NCBI GenBank assembly: GCA_022478985.1
Contig: JAKSZP010005281.1
Coordinates: 248,001 to 312,000 of the forward strand
Source: Massospora cicadina
Taxonomy: Eukaryota; Entomophthoromycota; Entomophthoromycetes; Entomophthorales; Entomophthoraceae
Direction of reading: 5' to 3'
DNA length: 64,000 nt
The notes below the pieces were generated by a model that had not been told where the DNA came from, did no database searches, and saw nothing but the letters and a program-made list of their open reading frames with translations. The position numbers and the translations under genes are program-made. This document shows positions 9,428 to 20,701 of the stretch, in pieces. How positions within the stretch are numbered: the first letter of the stretch is position 1; the number at the start of each line of letters is the position of its first letter.

Positions 9428-9989
9428 TCAAAGGGTATTGTTATGTTGAAACCTGATAGTCATGAAGTCTGCTTTCCTTTGCGTCATCGTTTCCACCTCA
9501 TCAAAAAAGCGGAGCACCATATCCTTGACCTCCTTGTAGGTCACTGAGCTATCTTCCAAATAACAGATGACCTGGTTGGCTCTTTTGACATCCAGAGTGG
9601 AGATTAGCAGTTTCACTTTATGGCAATCCAAAACACCTTTGACGGCAAACTCAAACCACTTGAATAGCTCATACATAATCCCTCTTTTGTTAAACGTGGG
9701 CAACTTTTCAAATCTGCATTCTCCTCATGATCCAGGTTACAGTTTTAGGGGGATCTAATTGGGCCATCTCCAGCCTAGTGAACGTACCCCCCCACATGAG
9801 GGTCATAGGTAGGGCAGGGAACAGAATCTGTGGCCGTTGGGTCTCTTGTGAAGTGGTGGCCTCTACATCTGGAATACCAACTACAACCAGGGGTAGCTCA
9901 CTTGCAGAACCAGAATACTCATTTCCCAAATCAAGACTATCCATGACATGACTCCCTTCACCCACCTGGTCCGTGAACAGCTCCTCCAC
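9428..9989 (-). pseudogene. gag: Gag capsid region of element B
   Basis: Two adjoining open segments. The right one (9708-9989) is acidic and probably N-terminal. The left one (9428-9703) reads MYELFKWFEFAVKG, KVKLLISTLDVKRANQVICY, VKDMVLRFFDEVE and ADFMTIRF, a typical retrotransposon Gag helical pattern with a hydrophobic core and the conserved RF near the end. A frameshift lies near 9705. Upstream to about 10240 the sequence is still charged and coiled-coil-like but has stops. Confidence 0.65.
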
Positions 9990-10219
9990 AAGGCATTCTG
10001 CTTTAGCTAATCACACTGACAGCGCCTTTTTCTGACGTCCTGTCTAAGCTCATTGACCTCTCTTTGTAGATCCTAGCAAATTTCCTTCTCCATGGCCATA
10101 ATTCACTCGAGGCTTTTAAGAAGCTCAATCACACCTTCAAGAGCTCCTTGCAATCCTGAACTCTGATGACCACTGTCATGAGCTTGACACGAGGTATTGT
10201 CTAGTTAACTTACTAGTAA

Positions 10220-11600
10220 AGCTCACTCTCAAAGGAGCTCCCCATTTGATTGTCAAAGACTATCAAAACTAACCCAGAGATTGGTATATTCCATCAACTC
10301 CATATATGGAAGGGTCATAGGTCATCCTTGATTGGCACTGCTATATCCCTCATGATGAGCTATCTAATCCAACAACGGGCCATATTTATCAGAACCCTGA
10401 AACAAAACACTTTCTTACTTGGTAATGTGGTGGTTGATCCACTCACTTCTCAATTGACTAAGATCAATTGTGACAGAGTTGGCTTGCTCAATTATGTGCC
10501 GCTATAACAAAGTAACGTGGTCCCTAAGCAAACCACGGTGAAGTCAAAACCTAACACCCATTGAGTAATTTCCTGCATGTAACGTTCGGTGTTCCCTCCT
10601 AAGTTGGTCACATCCCTGATCCAGTCAAGCTTGAGTCCTCTCTGATAAGCAGCTCACCTATAATTCAGGGTATCACATGATTAGATGGGGTATGAGTTGA
10701 TCTATCTGACCATGAGTGTCGGCAACATGAGTATGTACTTAAACAGGAGACCCTTCATCTCCATATACGTCTGTTTGAGGCGCTTCAACAACCAATTATC
10801 ATTTAGTGCACTTGAGCGAACCACATTAAGTCCACAATTTAAATGTTGTTCAAGCTAGGACTCACAGAAGCTGCCAACTAGACAGTTGTACATATATAAC
10901 CAGATATTCTATTTGCCTTTGAGAAGTAAAGATGGTGAATCAGGCTGGTGTTTATTACGTCCAAATAGGACATATAAAATTTTTAGCACTGAGCCTGTTC
11001 ATGCGGATTAAAAAACATACTCATGAAACTTTTACTGAGGTCCCTTCATAAAGATGGTACCCCAAAGGAGCCACTATATAATACTGCGAAGCTGAGCAGC
11101 GTTGACATCCGTGTATTATCCATGCTGCGCCAACTTAAGGGCTGGACAAGCGTATAGCTGCAACTCCATTGGGAGTCACCAAAGTCAGCTGGCTCATCAC
11201 AGTGAAGAGGGTTGGTTCCTTGTAGGAAGATTCCATAGGGTCGCCACTATATATGTCATGAAAACCATGAGGTCTTGGAAAAAATATTACCATTTTCCAT
11301 AGGAACAGGTATTTGAGATGGAGAGTTGAATGAGCTGGCTCCCTGTAGTGAGCACCACTGTTGATTTTCTGGAGGATTAGGTAAGATCTGGAGATTGTTG
11401 CACAGAGGATAAACCCACTGATACCATGGGAGGATGATATGGAGATTGTTTTTCCCAAACAAAGATAGTAAAATATAAGAAGTAGAAACTGAGCGCTTCT
11501 GGAGTACCAATCTTTATGATATAAAGCAGTTTCATACAGAAAACCTATGGGATCTTCACCCATTATTAACTCCATGCTACAGAGTCCACTGTAGCTTACT
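10220..11600 (-). repeat. Probable 5' LTR and leader of element B
   Basis: On the minus strand a TGGGGAGCTCC sequence just upstream of Gag looks like a primer site, with a CA end two bases before it at about 10244. The sequence to the right has no coding signal I trust; several TATATAG boxes on the minus strand near 11075 and 11250 fit an LTR promoter. The right edge is not defined, because no second LTR copy is in the window. Open frames here (for example 11135-11575 minus) show no recognisable domain. Confidence 0.35.
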
Positions 11601-12315
11601 AACTAAAAGCGATCTCCATTCCCTTCTCTATTACTAACGTTATCTCTCTCTTGTTGTGGTTGCTCTTGAAACTCTACCAATCAGCTACAATCACAACATA
11701 TTTGCTCAGTGTAATCTTGGCGGGATCACTACCGTATTGTTGAACTTATCATTATTAACCTTTGGCATTCAGTTCATCAACAACCATCAGGAACTTAATA
11801 ATATACCTACTTTTGATTATCCTTGGTTTCTAAATGCCATTAATCAAATTATACTGAGTTTACCCAAACTGCTCCCTGAGGCAACCAGATCAAGCAGATT
11901 CTTATGTGATAATTTGACTTCCTAATACTGACACTTATTAAATCCTTGTATTCAGCCAGGGTAGTAAACCGTCTGGTTAATTTTCCAACAATCACATATT
12001 TTATATAAATCATAATAGAGTGCTGACTAAGGATAAGCTTTGCTCAAAAAGAGAAGTGCAAAGTGCCATGGTTTAAAACTAGCTCAAGCGCCAAGGCAGC
12101 TACAGCCTCAGTCCTTGCGATATATTTAGTAGACCAAAAACTTCAGTGTTAATTAAAAATATGGTTTATTTCAGCTAATGAAAAATAAACTAGAAATATT
12201 GGGAAAAGGCTGCAAATAAGTGCATGTGTGGTAATTGATACATTGATTGAGTATTCTTGAAAAACTTAAATATTTGGAAAAATTATTAGAAATTGGATGC
12301 TAATAGTAAATTCCA
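11600..12315. other. No gene seen; AT-rich spacer
   Basis: An 89-codon open frame at 11656-11925 (plus) has no recognisable motif. Nothing else in this stretch shows coding or repeat structure. It may be the far part of the element B LTR or older unassigned sequence. Confidence 0.4.
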
Positions 12316-12327
12316 ACCCTTTTTATT

Positions 12328-14225
12328 TTTCAACACTAGTGGTGCCCAACCCAAAAGGATGAGCCGCCATGCATTTTATTTGCAAATGGGCCAACAAAGG
12401 GATTTTTGAAGATGAAAAATTCCTAATATGTCAACTCAGCTAACAGCCTAGGAAGCCATATCAGTAGGTTAGGAAGCTTTGGGGAACTTTTGTCTGGTGC
12501 CCGCTTTAGCTGGCAGACCATGGCGGACAACATAGGGGTTAGGGCATCAGCGACATGTGGCATTAGGGGTATAAATTGTGGGTTTTCTTTGTTAATGAGG
12601 CCGGTGGTGTCTATCACCTCAATGTATTGAGCAAGTTGATGCTCAGCTAAAGTGAGAGAGCTGGCACACAAGTGTAAGACTTGATATGCTGGCAGTTTTG
12701 GGGGTAATTTGGGTCTGACAGAATTTTTTGCTATGTCTATGCAAGTATGGCTCACTCCAAAATTGAGCTCCTCAATTTCATATTTTGCATCCTCATCATA
12801 ATCATGGGGGAAATTTGGGATGGAAATACCCTCAACAAGGGGTTCAATTTCCCCACGAAGATGTTGGTGGAGGAGGGTGTTGGTGGGAGCAGCTTCTTCC
12901 TCTACCGCCATTTTGTTTATATTTTTATAAGCAGAGTAACCGTTGTAGATTTAAAATTGCAGGGATGCAAATTAAGAGGATTTACAAAAAATAATTATAA
13001 GGCAAAGTTGGGCTTAATATTATAAAGCCAATCAGTAGCATTAATATATTTGAGCGCCTTGAATGGATTTAAACTGGCTAATGCTGGGCCAGCCACCAGA
13101 GTTGGTGTAGTGACAGATCCTGATTAGCTGTGAACAGTTGACCATGGCATCTCAGCCAAAACTTCTCAGCCATTGGCTCAGGATTCTGTAATTTCAACAA
13201 TTTTTTAGAAAATAACTTTAAATTCTAACTGGATGCTGCTTTTGAAGCAGCACCAGAATTAGCCAAGGTTGGGGGCAGGAGGATCGCACCCCACTCAAAA
13301 AAATTAGGTGAGGCAGCAGCCAGCCCAACGACAGAAGAAGGAGCGGTGGAAATTGTGGCGTAGGTGGAAGCTGCAGGGCACTTGGACTTAGAATGATCCA
13401 ATTCAAAACACAAGGGGCATATGGCGCAGCCATTTTTGACACACGCCCAAAAAGGGTGATCAGGTGTGGATATGATCACAGTTTGGGGGAATCGCAAGGT
13501 GGGTGTCATGATGGAAAGTGTGGATCATTAAAAGGCGTGAGGTCCTGCCAACTGACCCACCCTGTTGGGAACCACAAACTGCAAGATGGGGTCTGTGCCA
13601 TAAATGGCCAAACCCTCTGTCAGTTCATGTCAAAGGCGTTTGTGGGAGAGAAATGATGGCAACCCAGCAAACTGGACCACCAAAGTGGTCTCATATGGGA
13701 GCCGCTTGCAAACAGTGGGAATTGGGATGTTTTTGTAAATAATTAGCAGCTTAGATGCAGCCACTGCATTGGCCTTGGATTTAAATCTGAGGTCAAAATA
13801 GCTCCTTTAAAGGGTGAAAATTAATATATCTGGACTGGGTTAAAAACTGCAGTGTCCATCTAAAGATGGCTGCACTCACATATAAAAAACCCCATATTTG
13901 ACCTAGAGGCTGAAACGCAGGTTGCTCAAAGGGAGCACCAAAGGGCTCTGGAGCACCACCTGTGAGCATGCAAGATGGTGGGCTAAGTCCTGATGTGGGA
14001 CGTAACGCCCAGTGGCATTGAGAGGGCTAGCAGTTTCAGCCTGGATGCACTTTGGTGGTGGCTGAAGGATTCCAAAAGGTGGAACACCACCACCCCAAGC
14101 CAGGGCATCATGCGTTAATGGCATTGACATTTTAGTTTAAATGCTCGATTTGAGTAGCTGGTTTTTTATTTTTATTAATTAAAATTTTGCTCACTTTATT
14201 CAATAAAAGTGAAAGAATTTTTCTG
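12328..14225 (-). mobile_element. ORF1-only half-LINE retroposon, copy 1
   Basis: Flanked by a 12-bp direct repeat ACCCTTTTTATT (12316-12327 and 14226-14237). On the minus strand it begins with an approximately 95-bp leader, carries a LINE-type ORF1 and ends in a short A-tract at the duplication. No endonuclease or reverse transcriptase follows. The length, 1898 bp, is close to the 1931 bp of the second copy at 34183-36113. LINE copies lose their 5' end when truncated, so having the 5' end and lacking ORF2 argues for a non-autonomous family moved in trans. Confidence 0.75.
12423..14130 (-). pseudogene. LINE-type ORF1 protein of half-LINE copy 1
   Basis: Three readable blocks. The N-terminal block (13903-14130) starts at an ATG and is proline-rich. 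The middle reads YFDLRFKSKANAVAASKLL and TTLVVQFAGLPS, then HPFWACVKNGC and a CCHC knuckle CPLCFELDHSKSKC at about 13390-13440. The C-terminal block is an open 163 codons (12423-12911) ending in LLAELTY, including LAQYIEVIDTTGLINKENPQ and PHVADA. The knuckle and its flank match the ORF1 of LINE1 (HPFWVTVDSAPPICTRCD), placing it in the same superfamily. ORF1 proteins bind LINE RNA. Frameshifts separate the blocks. Confidence 0.7.
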
Positions 14226-14701
14226 ACCCTTTTTATTGATTGCAGCTATTCCCCTTTTTAGCTTAGCAGTTCATTGATCATTAGATTATGGATCTGATCT
14301 AATATCAATGTGGCTGTTAAAACAGGTAGTTGACTCAAAAATAACCTTTACAAAACTATTAAATATGAGCTGATTACCCTGACAATATAACCTTTAAACC
14401 TTTAACTCAGTCGGTTTACCCTTTCAATAACTTGGGGTTAATATCTAAACTTCAATTAGCTTAATTACCCTTACATAACTCAGCCCATATTACCCTTACA
14501 ACAAACAGCAACTGGTTGCAATTATCTGTGCAAAGTATCAACTTTTTTTCGAGAAATTCTCCTGGGATAAAATCTTAAATCAGCTAAAAATTTCATGAAC
14601 CAATAACTACAATAAGATTCAAATTATTGCAGTCAGTTTTCTGCTCTGTCAAATTTTGTACATCAAAGCTTGTGATCACTATGATAGCACTTGCTCATGG
14701 A

Positions 14702-15892
14702 TGTGAAGGTCAAGGCGCTGCCTGACTGCCACATAGCCCTGACCCATTAAGGCGGGGATCACAGCTAATAGTGTCACACTCAATTTACTTAAAAGCATAA
14801 GGCTCGAGGGCAATGACCCTCAAAAATGGCATTCTGACGAATCAGATGCCACAAAACTGACAAAACCTTGAGGAAAAGGTGGTACAAGTCAACATAAATG
14901 TTGACTGGGACAATCAGAAGCTGCTGACCCAAATTCCGAGGTCCCATGTATAGAAATTGGCAACGGCAAAGAGCAGCCCAGTGAATCAGGGGCTGCCAAG
15001 CTGAATTATGCCAAAAATGGAAGCAGCATGACTTATGGCATCAGGCAGCTTAGTGAATCAGGAGCTACCATGCCAAATAACACTAAAAGAGGAAACGTCA
15101 GCATCTGGAAGCTCAACAAATCAGGAGCTGCTAAGCTGAAAAACTCCAGAAAAGGAAACAGCAGCATTGGGCAGCTCAATGAATCAGGAGCCGCCAAGCT
15201 AAATCCACCGCTCATCAAAATTATTGAGAGCCATGGCGAAGGGCAGCCCAGTGAATCAGGGGCTGCTGGGCTGAATTATCCCAAAAATGGTAATTTTGAT
15301 GATAAGATTGAGATGAGCTCTGATTCATCCTTAACAAACGGAAATATATGCAAAAAAGTTTCCATAATGCCACAGGTATTTGATGGACAGTCTAGAATGG
15401 GCCTAGATGAGAATTTCGGAGACTGAGATTCTCAAAGTAGGCCCATGGATAGTCCACCACCCGCAGACTCCGTGGGGTCCAATTTCCCCATATTCCCCAT
15501 TCCCTAATATAAAACAAACCAAGCGAAGGTGTTTAAGACAACTTCATCTTCTAATATATGAGATAAAAACCCCAAAAATCAAAAATAAAATTTTAAATTT
15601 AAAAAGCATTTGTTAAGATTTTGTGGAGGTATTCTATATTTTGAACAGAAAATGAACTATACCTCTGGTTTGCACAAGGCTATCGCCTCTCTGTACGCCT
15701 TCTCGGATGGACAAACAATCCTCCTAAGCATCAATATTGTCCTTACCATCTTTCAAGGGTTCAGCAACAACTGTTCATCAAGCCAACAAATGGGATCATT
15801 AACCACTGCTGCACTCTCCTGCTTGTGGGTCCTTGCTTGGGCCCTCCTTCAAAATTGGTTCATGGCGATGTGGAAAGAGCCCGTTTGTTACA
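14702..15892 (+). mobile_element. Solo LTR of 1191 bp inserted in LTR D1
   Basis: Starts TGTGAAGG, ends TTTGTTACA, and is flanked by a perfect ATGGA duplication (14697-14701 and 15893-15897). The sister LTR D2 reads straight through the site at about 25042-25056 (GCTCATGGACAGCCC), which proves the insertion. It contains an in-frame tandem repeat at about 14970-15300. The open frame 15610-15909 runs over the LTR end and is probably not a gene. Its full element is not present here. Confidence 0.9.
14970..15300 (+). repeat. Imperfect tandem repeat of 63-75 bp, in frame, inside the solo LTR
   Basis: Five units start near 14975, 15046, 15108, 15170 and 15245, each with a core like GAATCAGGAGCTGCCAAGCT. 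On the plus strand the open frame at 15028-15426 reads repeated QLSESGA, KLNKSGAAKL, QLNESGAAKL and QPSESGAAGL with a period of 21 to 25 residues. Unit spacings stay close to multiples of three although the units have diverged. That is unusual for an LTR. Confidence 0.65.
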
Positions 15893-16490
15893 ATGGACAG
15901 CCCAAATAGGAGTCCTAGTGCTATAGAAAATCCTGCATCAGCTCAATTAGAAGGATGTAACTATGCTTAAAGTAAAAGCGAATTTTCCCATTCATTGTAT
16001 TTTGTCAGCTGTATGATAAAACTTGATAACACTTGCAAATGGACAGCCTAAAGGGGATTACATAGTGGTATCAAGAGGCTGCCAATGTCCCAATTAGGAA
16101 TATGTCATCAAGCTATAATTGATGCCAATTTCTTCCAGTAAGTGTATTTTATCAGCTGTATGACGAAATTCAAATTGTGCTGACCTTAGGAAAATCTTTC
16201 ACCTTAAAGCTTCACTTTTTGTACATAAATCTTTAAAATTTTGAGAGTAAATGCCACACATAGTCTTAGTAAAGGGTCATGATCATATCACTTTAAGGGT
16301 TAGCATGTGGTGGAAAATATTATTCTCAGAAATTGCATGCTCAAATTGTGTCAAGGAGATGCCCTAGAGGTATAAATACTGGCACCTGACCTAATGAATA
16401 TATTATTAAATTAGATTATTGATTAAGATCTCAAATAAAATAATTCAATAAAAGATATTTTCTTTTACTTCTCTTTATCTGGTTTTTTAT

Positions 16491-16916
16491 TGGGCATGGT
16501 TCAATGAGAGTGTCAGCAATCTTTTAGGGTAGAAATTTCCCGCTTGTATTGTTGCCAGCCTCAGTAGAAGTTCCAATAATTTGGGGAGAACTAAACCAAA
16601 TTTACCAGAAAAGTCATATTTATTTAAATAAGCCTTATGAGCTTTTGAACGGTTAATATACTGTAAGATACTTGCAAAATATTGAGGATCTTTTGGATAA
16701 ACTTTTATTTAATTATATGTGCAGGATATATTTTATCAATTAAGAGATCCTCAAAATTTAAAACCTGGCGCTCACTCAAAACTGGAAACACTATTACAGG
16801 AACCACCATACCTAATGTTTATATTTGACACAAAGCACATACTGTCTAACTGTCTTATGGTAGGGGAGAGATATAATTAACTCCCTCAAAGCAGGATAAC
16901 AGTTGTTTTATATGGA
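16491..16916. other. Internal leader of element H, homologous to 36479-36760
   Basis: Follows LTR D1 and aligns with the segment after the LTR end at 36478. Shared stretches include GTCAGCAA, TTGTTGCC and CTCAGTAGAAGTTCC, and encoded matches such as LLDKLL-NY--RIYFIN on plus and ATIQAG-FYPK on minus. The coding strand is not certain. The segment is cut by LINE1 copy 1 and continues at 22233. Product unknown. Confidence 0.5.
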
Positions 16917-17108
16917 CCCTTGTGCCCATTTTTAATTTAAATTTATTGCGGGGAAGGCTGACCATGGGATGGACACTTCCGAATATGACTCAGGAAAGAC
17001 AAACTTAGTACCAGGGGAGGCACCCACAGAGAAGCGATGCTATCTCTTGTTGCCAGCGGGAACGCCACTTATGGGGAGGGGAGGGAACGTGTGAAGGGGC
17101 CGTAGCCA

Positions 17109-17684
17109 CTATTGAGCACGTGTGGAGGAAGGGTTCTGATTTGATGAACCAGACTGGGAACCAGGAGGAGACCAGCTGTCAGCGACGCGGTGGGAGGTAT
17201 CCAAACATCCACGCTTGAAAGTAGTCCACCAAATGAGACCAGAATCTGTGGACAGCTTCTGGGAGGGTGGGGATGGAGCCAGCGATGGCATCCAAGACAA
17301 TCGTGTGGATAGTCCACATGGCGATTGCAACCACCAGAGCACGGAGAGAGGGTGGAAGGGGGAGGCCATTGATGAAGCAAACATATCTCTTGACAGACTG
17401 AAGGGATGCGTTTGATCCTGGCCCAGCAGACATTGAACTTCACGCCATATCACTTTAGAGGTGGGGCACTTCTCCAGGCGGTGGAACAGCGTTCCATACT
17501 GGCCACACACGACACAGGATGAGTGTAAAGCGTTAGAGCGCTCAGCTGTACGATACACCCACCTCAGGCAGCGCCACACATGGGAGCGGACTTGAGGCTG
17601 CAACAGAGGATGGTGTGCATATTTCCAGATAGTCTTTTGGGTCTCAGTGGAATAAGGGATGTCCAACATGTCCAGGTAGTCCAC
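17109..17684 (-). pseudogene. C-terminal zinc-knuckle domain of ORF2, LINE1 copy 1
   Basis: 191 codons open. It reads HVWRCLRWVYRTAERSNALH, then CVVCGQYGTLFHRLEKC, a CX2CX7HX4C pattern near 17470-17520. This is the position and spacing of the C-terminal Cys-rich motif of L1-type ORF2 proteins (the zf-RVT type). A stop after SSTRAQ ends it; the 3' untranslated part runs to 16935. Confidence 0.8.
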
Positions 17685-18052
17685 CCTGGATAGGACATGA
17701 GGTCAAATGGGGATCACGCCATCATGGATGGGTAGCCCCTGTACCTCTTGTGTGAACTGAGGAGAGGGGCGGCCTCTTCGGGTTGTATGTCCACTAATAA
17801 GAAATTCTCCACTCTGCGCTTTGCATGGAGAGTAGGATTCGTTTGTAGTGGGTTTTAGTCCTGTGAGGACCTGTGGCCGATGTGTGTGATGCGAGGTATT
17901 TCATCAGGGAGTGGGGGTTTGATGGATTGTTGAGGCCCAAGGCTCAGGAGAAGTTAGAGCAGGCCGCGCAGGACCAGTGTTGGGATGGGAGTGTAGGAGT
18001 GGTGACGGCCGCGATTCAGGTGCCCAGGATCTTGGTAGCATGGGCTTTGAAG

Positions 18053-19324
18053 TCAAGCAGGCCCATGCCACCTTGATGATGAGGGCCAAACATGACCTCT
18101 AGCCGTACTGGTGGAGGGCGGCCTGACCAAAGCCATCATTGCAGCAAAGCATACAGGGATTTGAAGAAGCTTGGGGAGAAGGGGATGGTGTGGGCTCCGA
18201 ACACAGACTTTGGATAGGAGCATAGAGTTGGCAAGAACAACCCTGCCAGTGAGAATAGTAGGGTGGGCTCTGAGAGAGGCGATTTGCTTCGTCACGATGT
18301 CCAGTATACGGCACTCCATTACTGCTGACGCATATCCGCCTGCCTCCATCCACATGCCCAGATGGCGCACCAGTCCTATGGTAGGACGTGGCACGAAGGG
18401 GAGCACCAGTGGAGCGGTGTGTGTTGAGTTAGTAAAGCGTGGACGTGGGCGAGCAGATAGGCTGGGTTGGGAACTAATTGCTGGGGCCCAGCAGTTCTGA
18501 AACCGACTAAGGAGGATGATTTCAGTTTTGGAGGCGTTCAGTGCCACGTTGCTTACCCGGGAATATTCCTGGATGAGGGCTTCAAGCACGCGTGCATCTT
18601 TGTTATTAGACACCCCCACCACGCAATCATCTGCAAATGCCATCATCTTGACTGAGGTTTGGCCTGGCACATGGACCCCAGTGAGTTGGGCATTCACATT
18701 TCGCAGTAGTGGGTTAAGGCTGAAGTTGTATAAGAGTGGGCTGAGGGGGTCCCCTTGTCGCAAGCCCCTTTGAGGGCGGACTACTTCTGTTAGAAAGCCT
18801 GGGCCACGCACTGCCATTGTCACAGATTCTGTGAGCAGCATTACCCAGTTTATGAAGCGGGGGTGTAGGCGGAATTGATGGAGGCAGGCCCTTAGGTATT
18901 CCCAGTTTACTCTATCATAGGCCTTTTGTTGGTCCAAGAATATCAGTGCCCCAGAGGCTGTGGACTGACATGCATTAGCCACGGAGTGCACGTTATCCCA
19001 AATTGACCTTCTGGGGATGAAACTGAATTGTTCTGGGGAGATGGTGGCAGATGCTACAGTCCCTAAACGGTTAGCCATGATTTTTGTTAAAATTTTGGTG
19101 TCTGTGTTTGTTAGAGAAATGGGGCGCCAGTTGGCTAAGTCAAGCTTATCCCCTTTCTTGAAGAGTGTGACAGTAAAGGCCTCATGTCCTCCTGGTAGGA
19201 GGCGTGTTTCCAACAGGCTTTGGTTAAGTGAGGCTAGCAGCAATGGGGATATATATTTGAAATATTTTTTTGTAGAACTCATATGGAATGCCATCTGGGC
19301 CTGGGCATTTTTGGTTTGGCGCAC
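18053..19324 (-). CDS. Reverse transcriptase of ORF2, LINE1 copy 1 (423-codon open frame)
   Basis: The longest clean LINE frame in the window. Blocks: LFKKGDKLDLANWRPISL, NRLGTVASATISPEQFSFIP, ALIFLDQQKAYDRVNWEYL (first catalytic Asp), QRGLRQGDPLSPLLYNFSL, MMAFADDCVVGVSN (catalytic FADD codons at 18626-18637) and LNASKTEIILL. All three catalytic Asp residues are kept. The order and the LDQQKAYDRV box fit L1-clade RTs. The frame is a segment of ORF2; its first codon is internal. Upstream endonuclease and downstream C-terminal parts are broken. Confidence 0.9.
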   Translation of the reverse strand: MRQTKNAQAQMAFHMSSTKKYFKYISPLLLASLNQSLLETRLLPGGHEAFTVTLFKKGDKLDLANWRPISLTNTDTKILTKIMANRLGTVASATISPEQFSFIPRRSIWDNVHSVANACQSTASGALIFLDQQKAYDRVNWEYLRACLHQFRLHPRFINWVMLLTESVTMAVRGPGFLTEVVRPQRGLRQGDPLSPLLYNFSLNPLLRNVNAQLTGVHVPGQTSVKMMAFADDCVVGVSNNKDARVLEALIQEYSRVSNVALNASKTEIILLSRFQNCWAPAISSQPSLSARPRPRFTNSTHTAPLVLPFVPRPTIGLVRHLGMWMEAGGYASAVMECRILDIVTKQIASLRAHPTILTGRVVLANSMLLSKVCVRSPHHPLLPKLLQIPVCFAAMMALVRPPSTSTARGHVWPSSSRWHGPA

Positions 19325-19329
19325 CGCGA

Positions 19330-20701
19330 ATGGCTGTCCATAATTCGTTTGGAGTAATTAAATTCATTATTTCTGGGTATCAGAAAATGGTGCAGATATG
19401 AGCTCGGTTGAGAAATTCCACCATTTTGGCTGGCTGAATTGGTTTGGCTCAGTATAACTCGGGGTAATATTTTTGCGTTTTGATTGCCACTTCAGCCAGT
19501 GTGTCTGCAATGGAATTATCCAATCTTCACACCTGTGTGCAGGCCACACTCTGGCATGGTGCGAAAATTTTTTTAAAGAAGTATGCGATACACTTGTCGC
19601 CTTTAGTGATGTGTGTGGCCCTGTATTGGACACAAACCCAATGTTTGTGTTGCCTTTTGAGTGCATTGAGGTGGGAGGCTGCCTCCACCCACTTCTGGCC
19701 CCATGCAGGGCTGTATCCTGTGGCTGGAATATTGGACTCCAAGTGGGCCAATTCCACCAGAGTGCGCGAGATAACTGCCAATGTGGCTCATGAGCATCTG
19801 GAGGAGAGATGGTGATAGTGGTGGATGGTGTCCTCTTTGAAAGTTACCCATGTGGAAATGGGGTCCGCACAAAACGGTGCAACAAACAATTTTGCCAAAG
19901 TTGCCTCTTCCACCCACATGGAAAATCCTGGTGACGCGAGCTCAGGGGGGCAGATTTTGAACTAATGTGGGGCCTTTGCAACTGTGACGGGTAAGTGGTA
20001 GGTTATTGAGACCAGTTGGTGGTCGGAGAATTCCATTTTCGTTGTTTTGAAGTGGGAGATGTGGGGTTGGAATTTCGCCAGCGTTAGAATAAGGTCAATG
20101 CAGGTCATGGACCTTAATTGGCCGTTGTGGATGTGGGGACGCGTCATGTTTTTGAGCAATGGGGCATGTCGTGGCAGAACATCCATTAACCCAAGGGTGG
20201 CTTTTAGAATGCGTAGTTCTATGTGACCCTGTGGGGCATGGGGTGAGGGAGGCCACTGGTCCGTTGGTGAGGTTAGCCAACAGTTCATGTCGACAATTAG
20301 GAAAGAATCAGGGGTAGCGGGAGGGATTTGACTGATGAGAAAAATTCCCGACGCTCATGTGCACCATTTGGGGCATAGATGTTGACAATTGCATGCACAA
20401 CGTCAGCCCACGAGAAGGTGACAATGAGAACTCGGCCATTTAGGAATGTTTCTGAGGATGTGAATTTGAAAAAATTATTTTTCCAAATTAGCACCCCACA
20501 TTGCTTTGACCAAAAGGATAGGGATGGGAGGAGCATTGTTTTCCAAGCTTCCTCGGAACCTCATGGACAGTGGGACTCCTGGATGGCCAAAATGTCTACG
20601 GGTAAATTGTGTTGTAAAAAACTCAGTTTCCTAGCCTGGAATAGGGAGGCCTTGAGTCCAGCGATATTCAATGTCCCTAGAGTGAAGGTTTCCCCCATCA
20701 T
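19330..20701 (-). pseudogene. APE-type endonuclease domain of ORF2, LINE1 copy 1
   Basis: Starts at ATG 20701, overlapping the ORF1 stop. Endonuclease blocks in order: FTLGTLNIAGLKAS (Asn motif), DILAIQESHCP (catalytic Glu), VHAIVNIYAPNG (Tyr), DMNCWL (the D-x-N box, degenerate) and FSDHQLVSITY near 20030 (catalytic His). A TGA directly after HCP is CGA in copy 2, a simple CpG transition. Further stops and frameshifts follow towards the RT. The enzyme would nick the target for target-primed reverse transcription. Confidence 0.85.

Larger units (their letters stand above)
7514..10243 (-). mobile_element. Element B: minus-strand Ty3/gypsy fragment (gag, protease, linker)
   Basis: From right to left on the minus strand the order is Gag, zinc knuckle, aspartic protease and a dUTPase-type linker. 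The element is then cut by the insertion of element A at 7509 and resumes at 48-1. No RT is in the window. Its amino acid motifs differ from A, so it is another gypsy lineage. Stops are frequent. Confidence 0.78.
14320..16490 (+). repeat. LTR D1 (5' LTR of element H), split by a solo LTR
   Basis: Aligns with 24676-25800 (LTR D2), for example over the AACTCAGCCCATATTACCC block and the GATAGCACTTGC units. A TATAAATA box near 16370 precedes an AATAAAAG signal near 16446. The left edge is unclear because the half-LINE lies just upstream. After about 16383 it stops matching D2 and carries a different R-U5. It has two GATAGCACTTGC units where D2 has four. The segment 14702-15892 is a later insertion. 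Confidence 0.7.
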
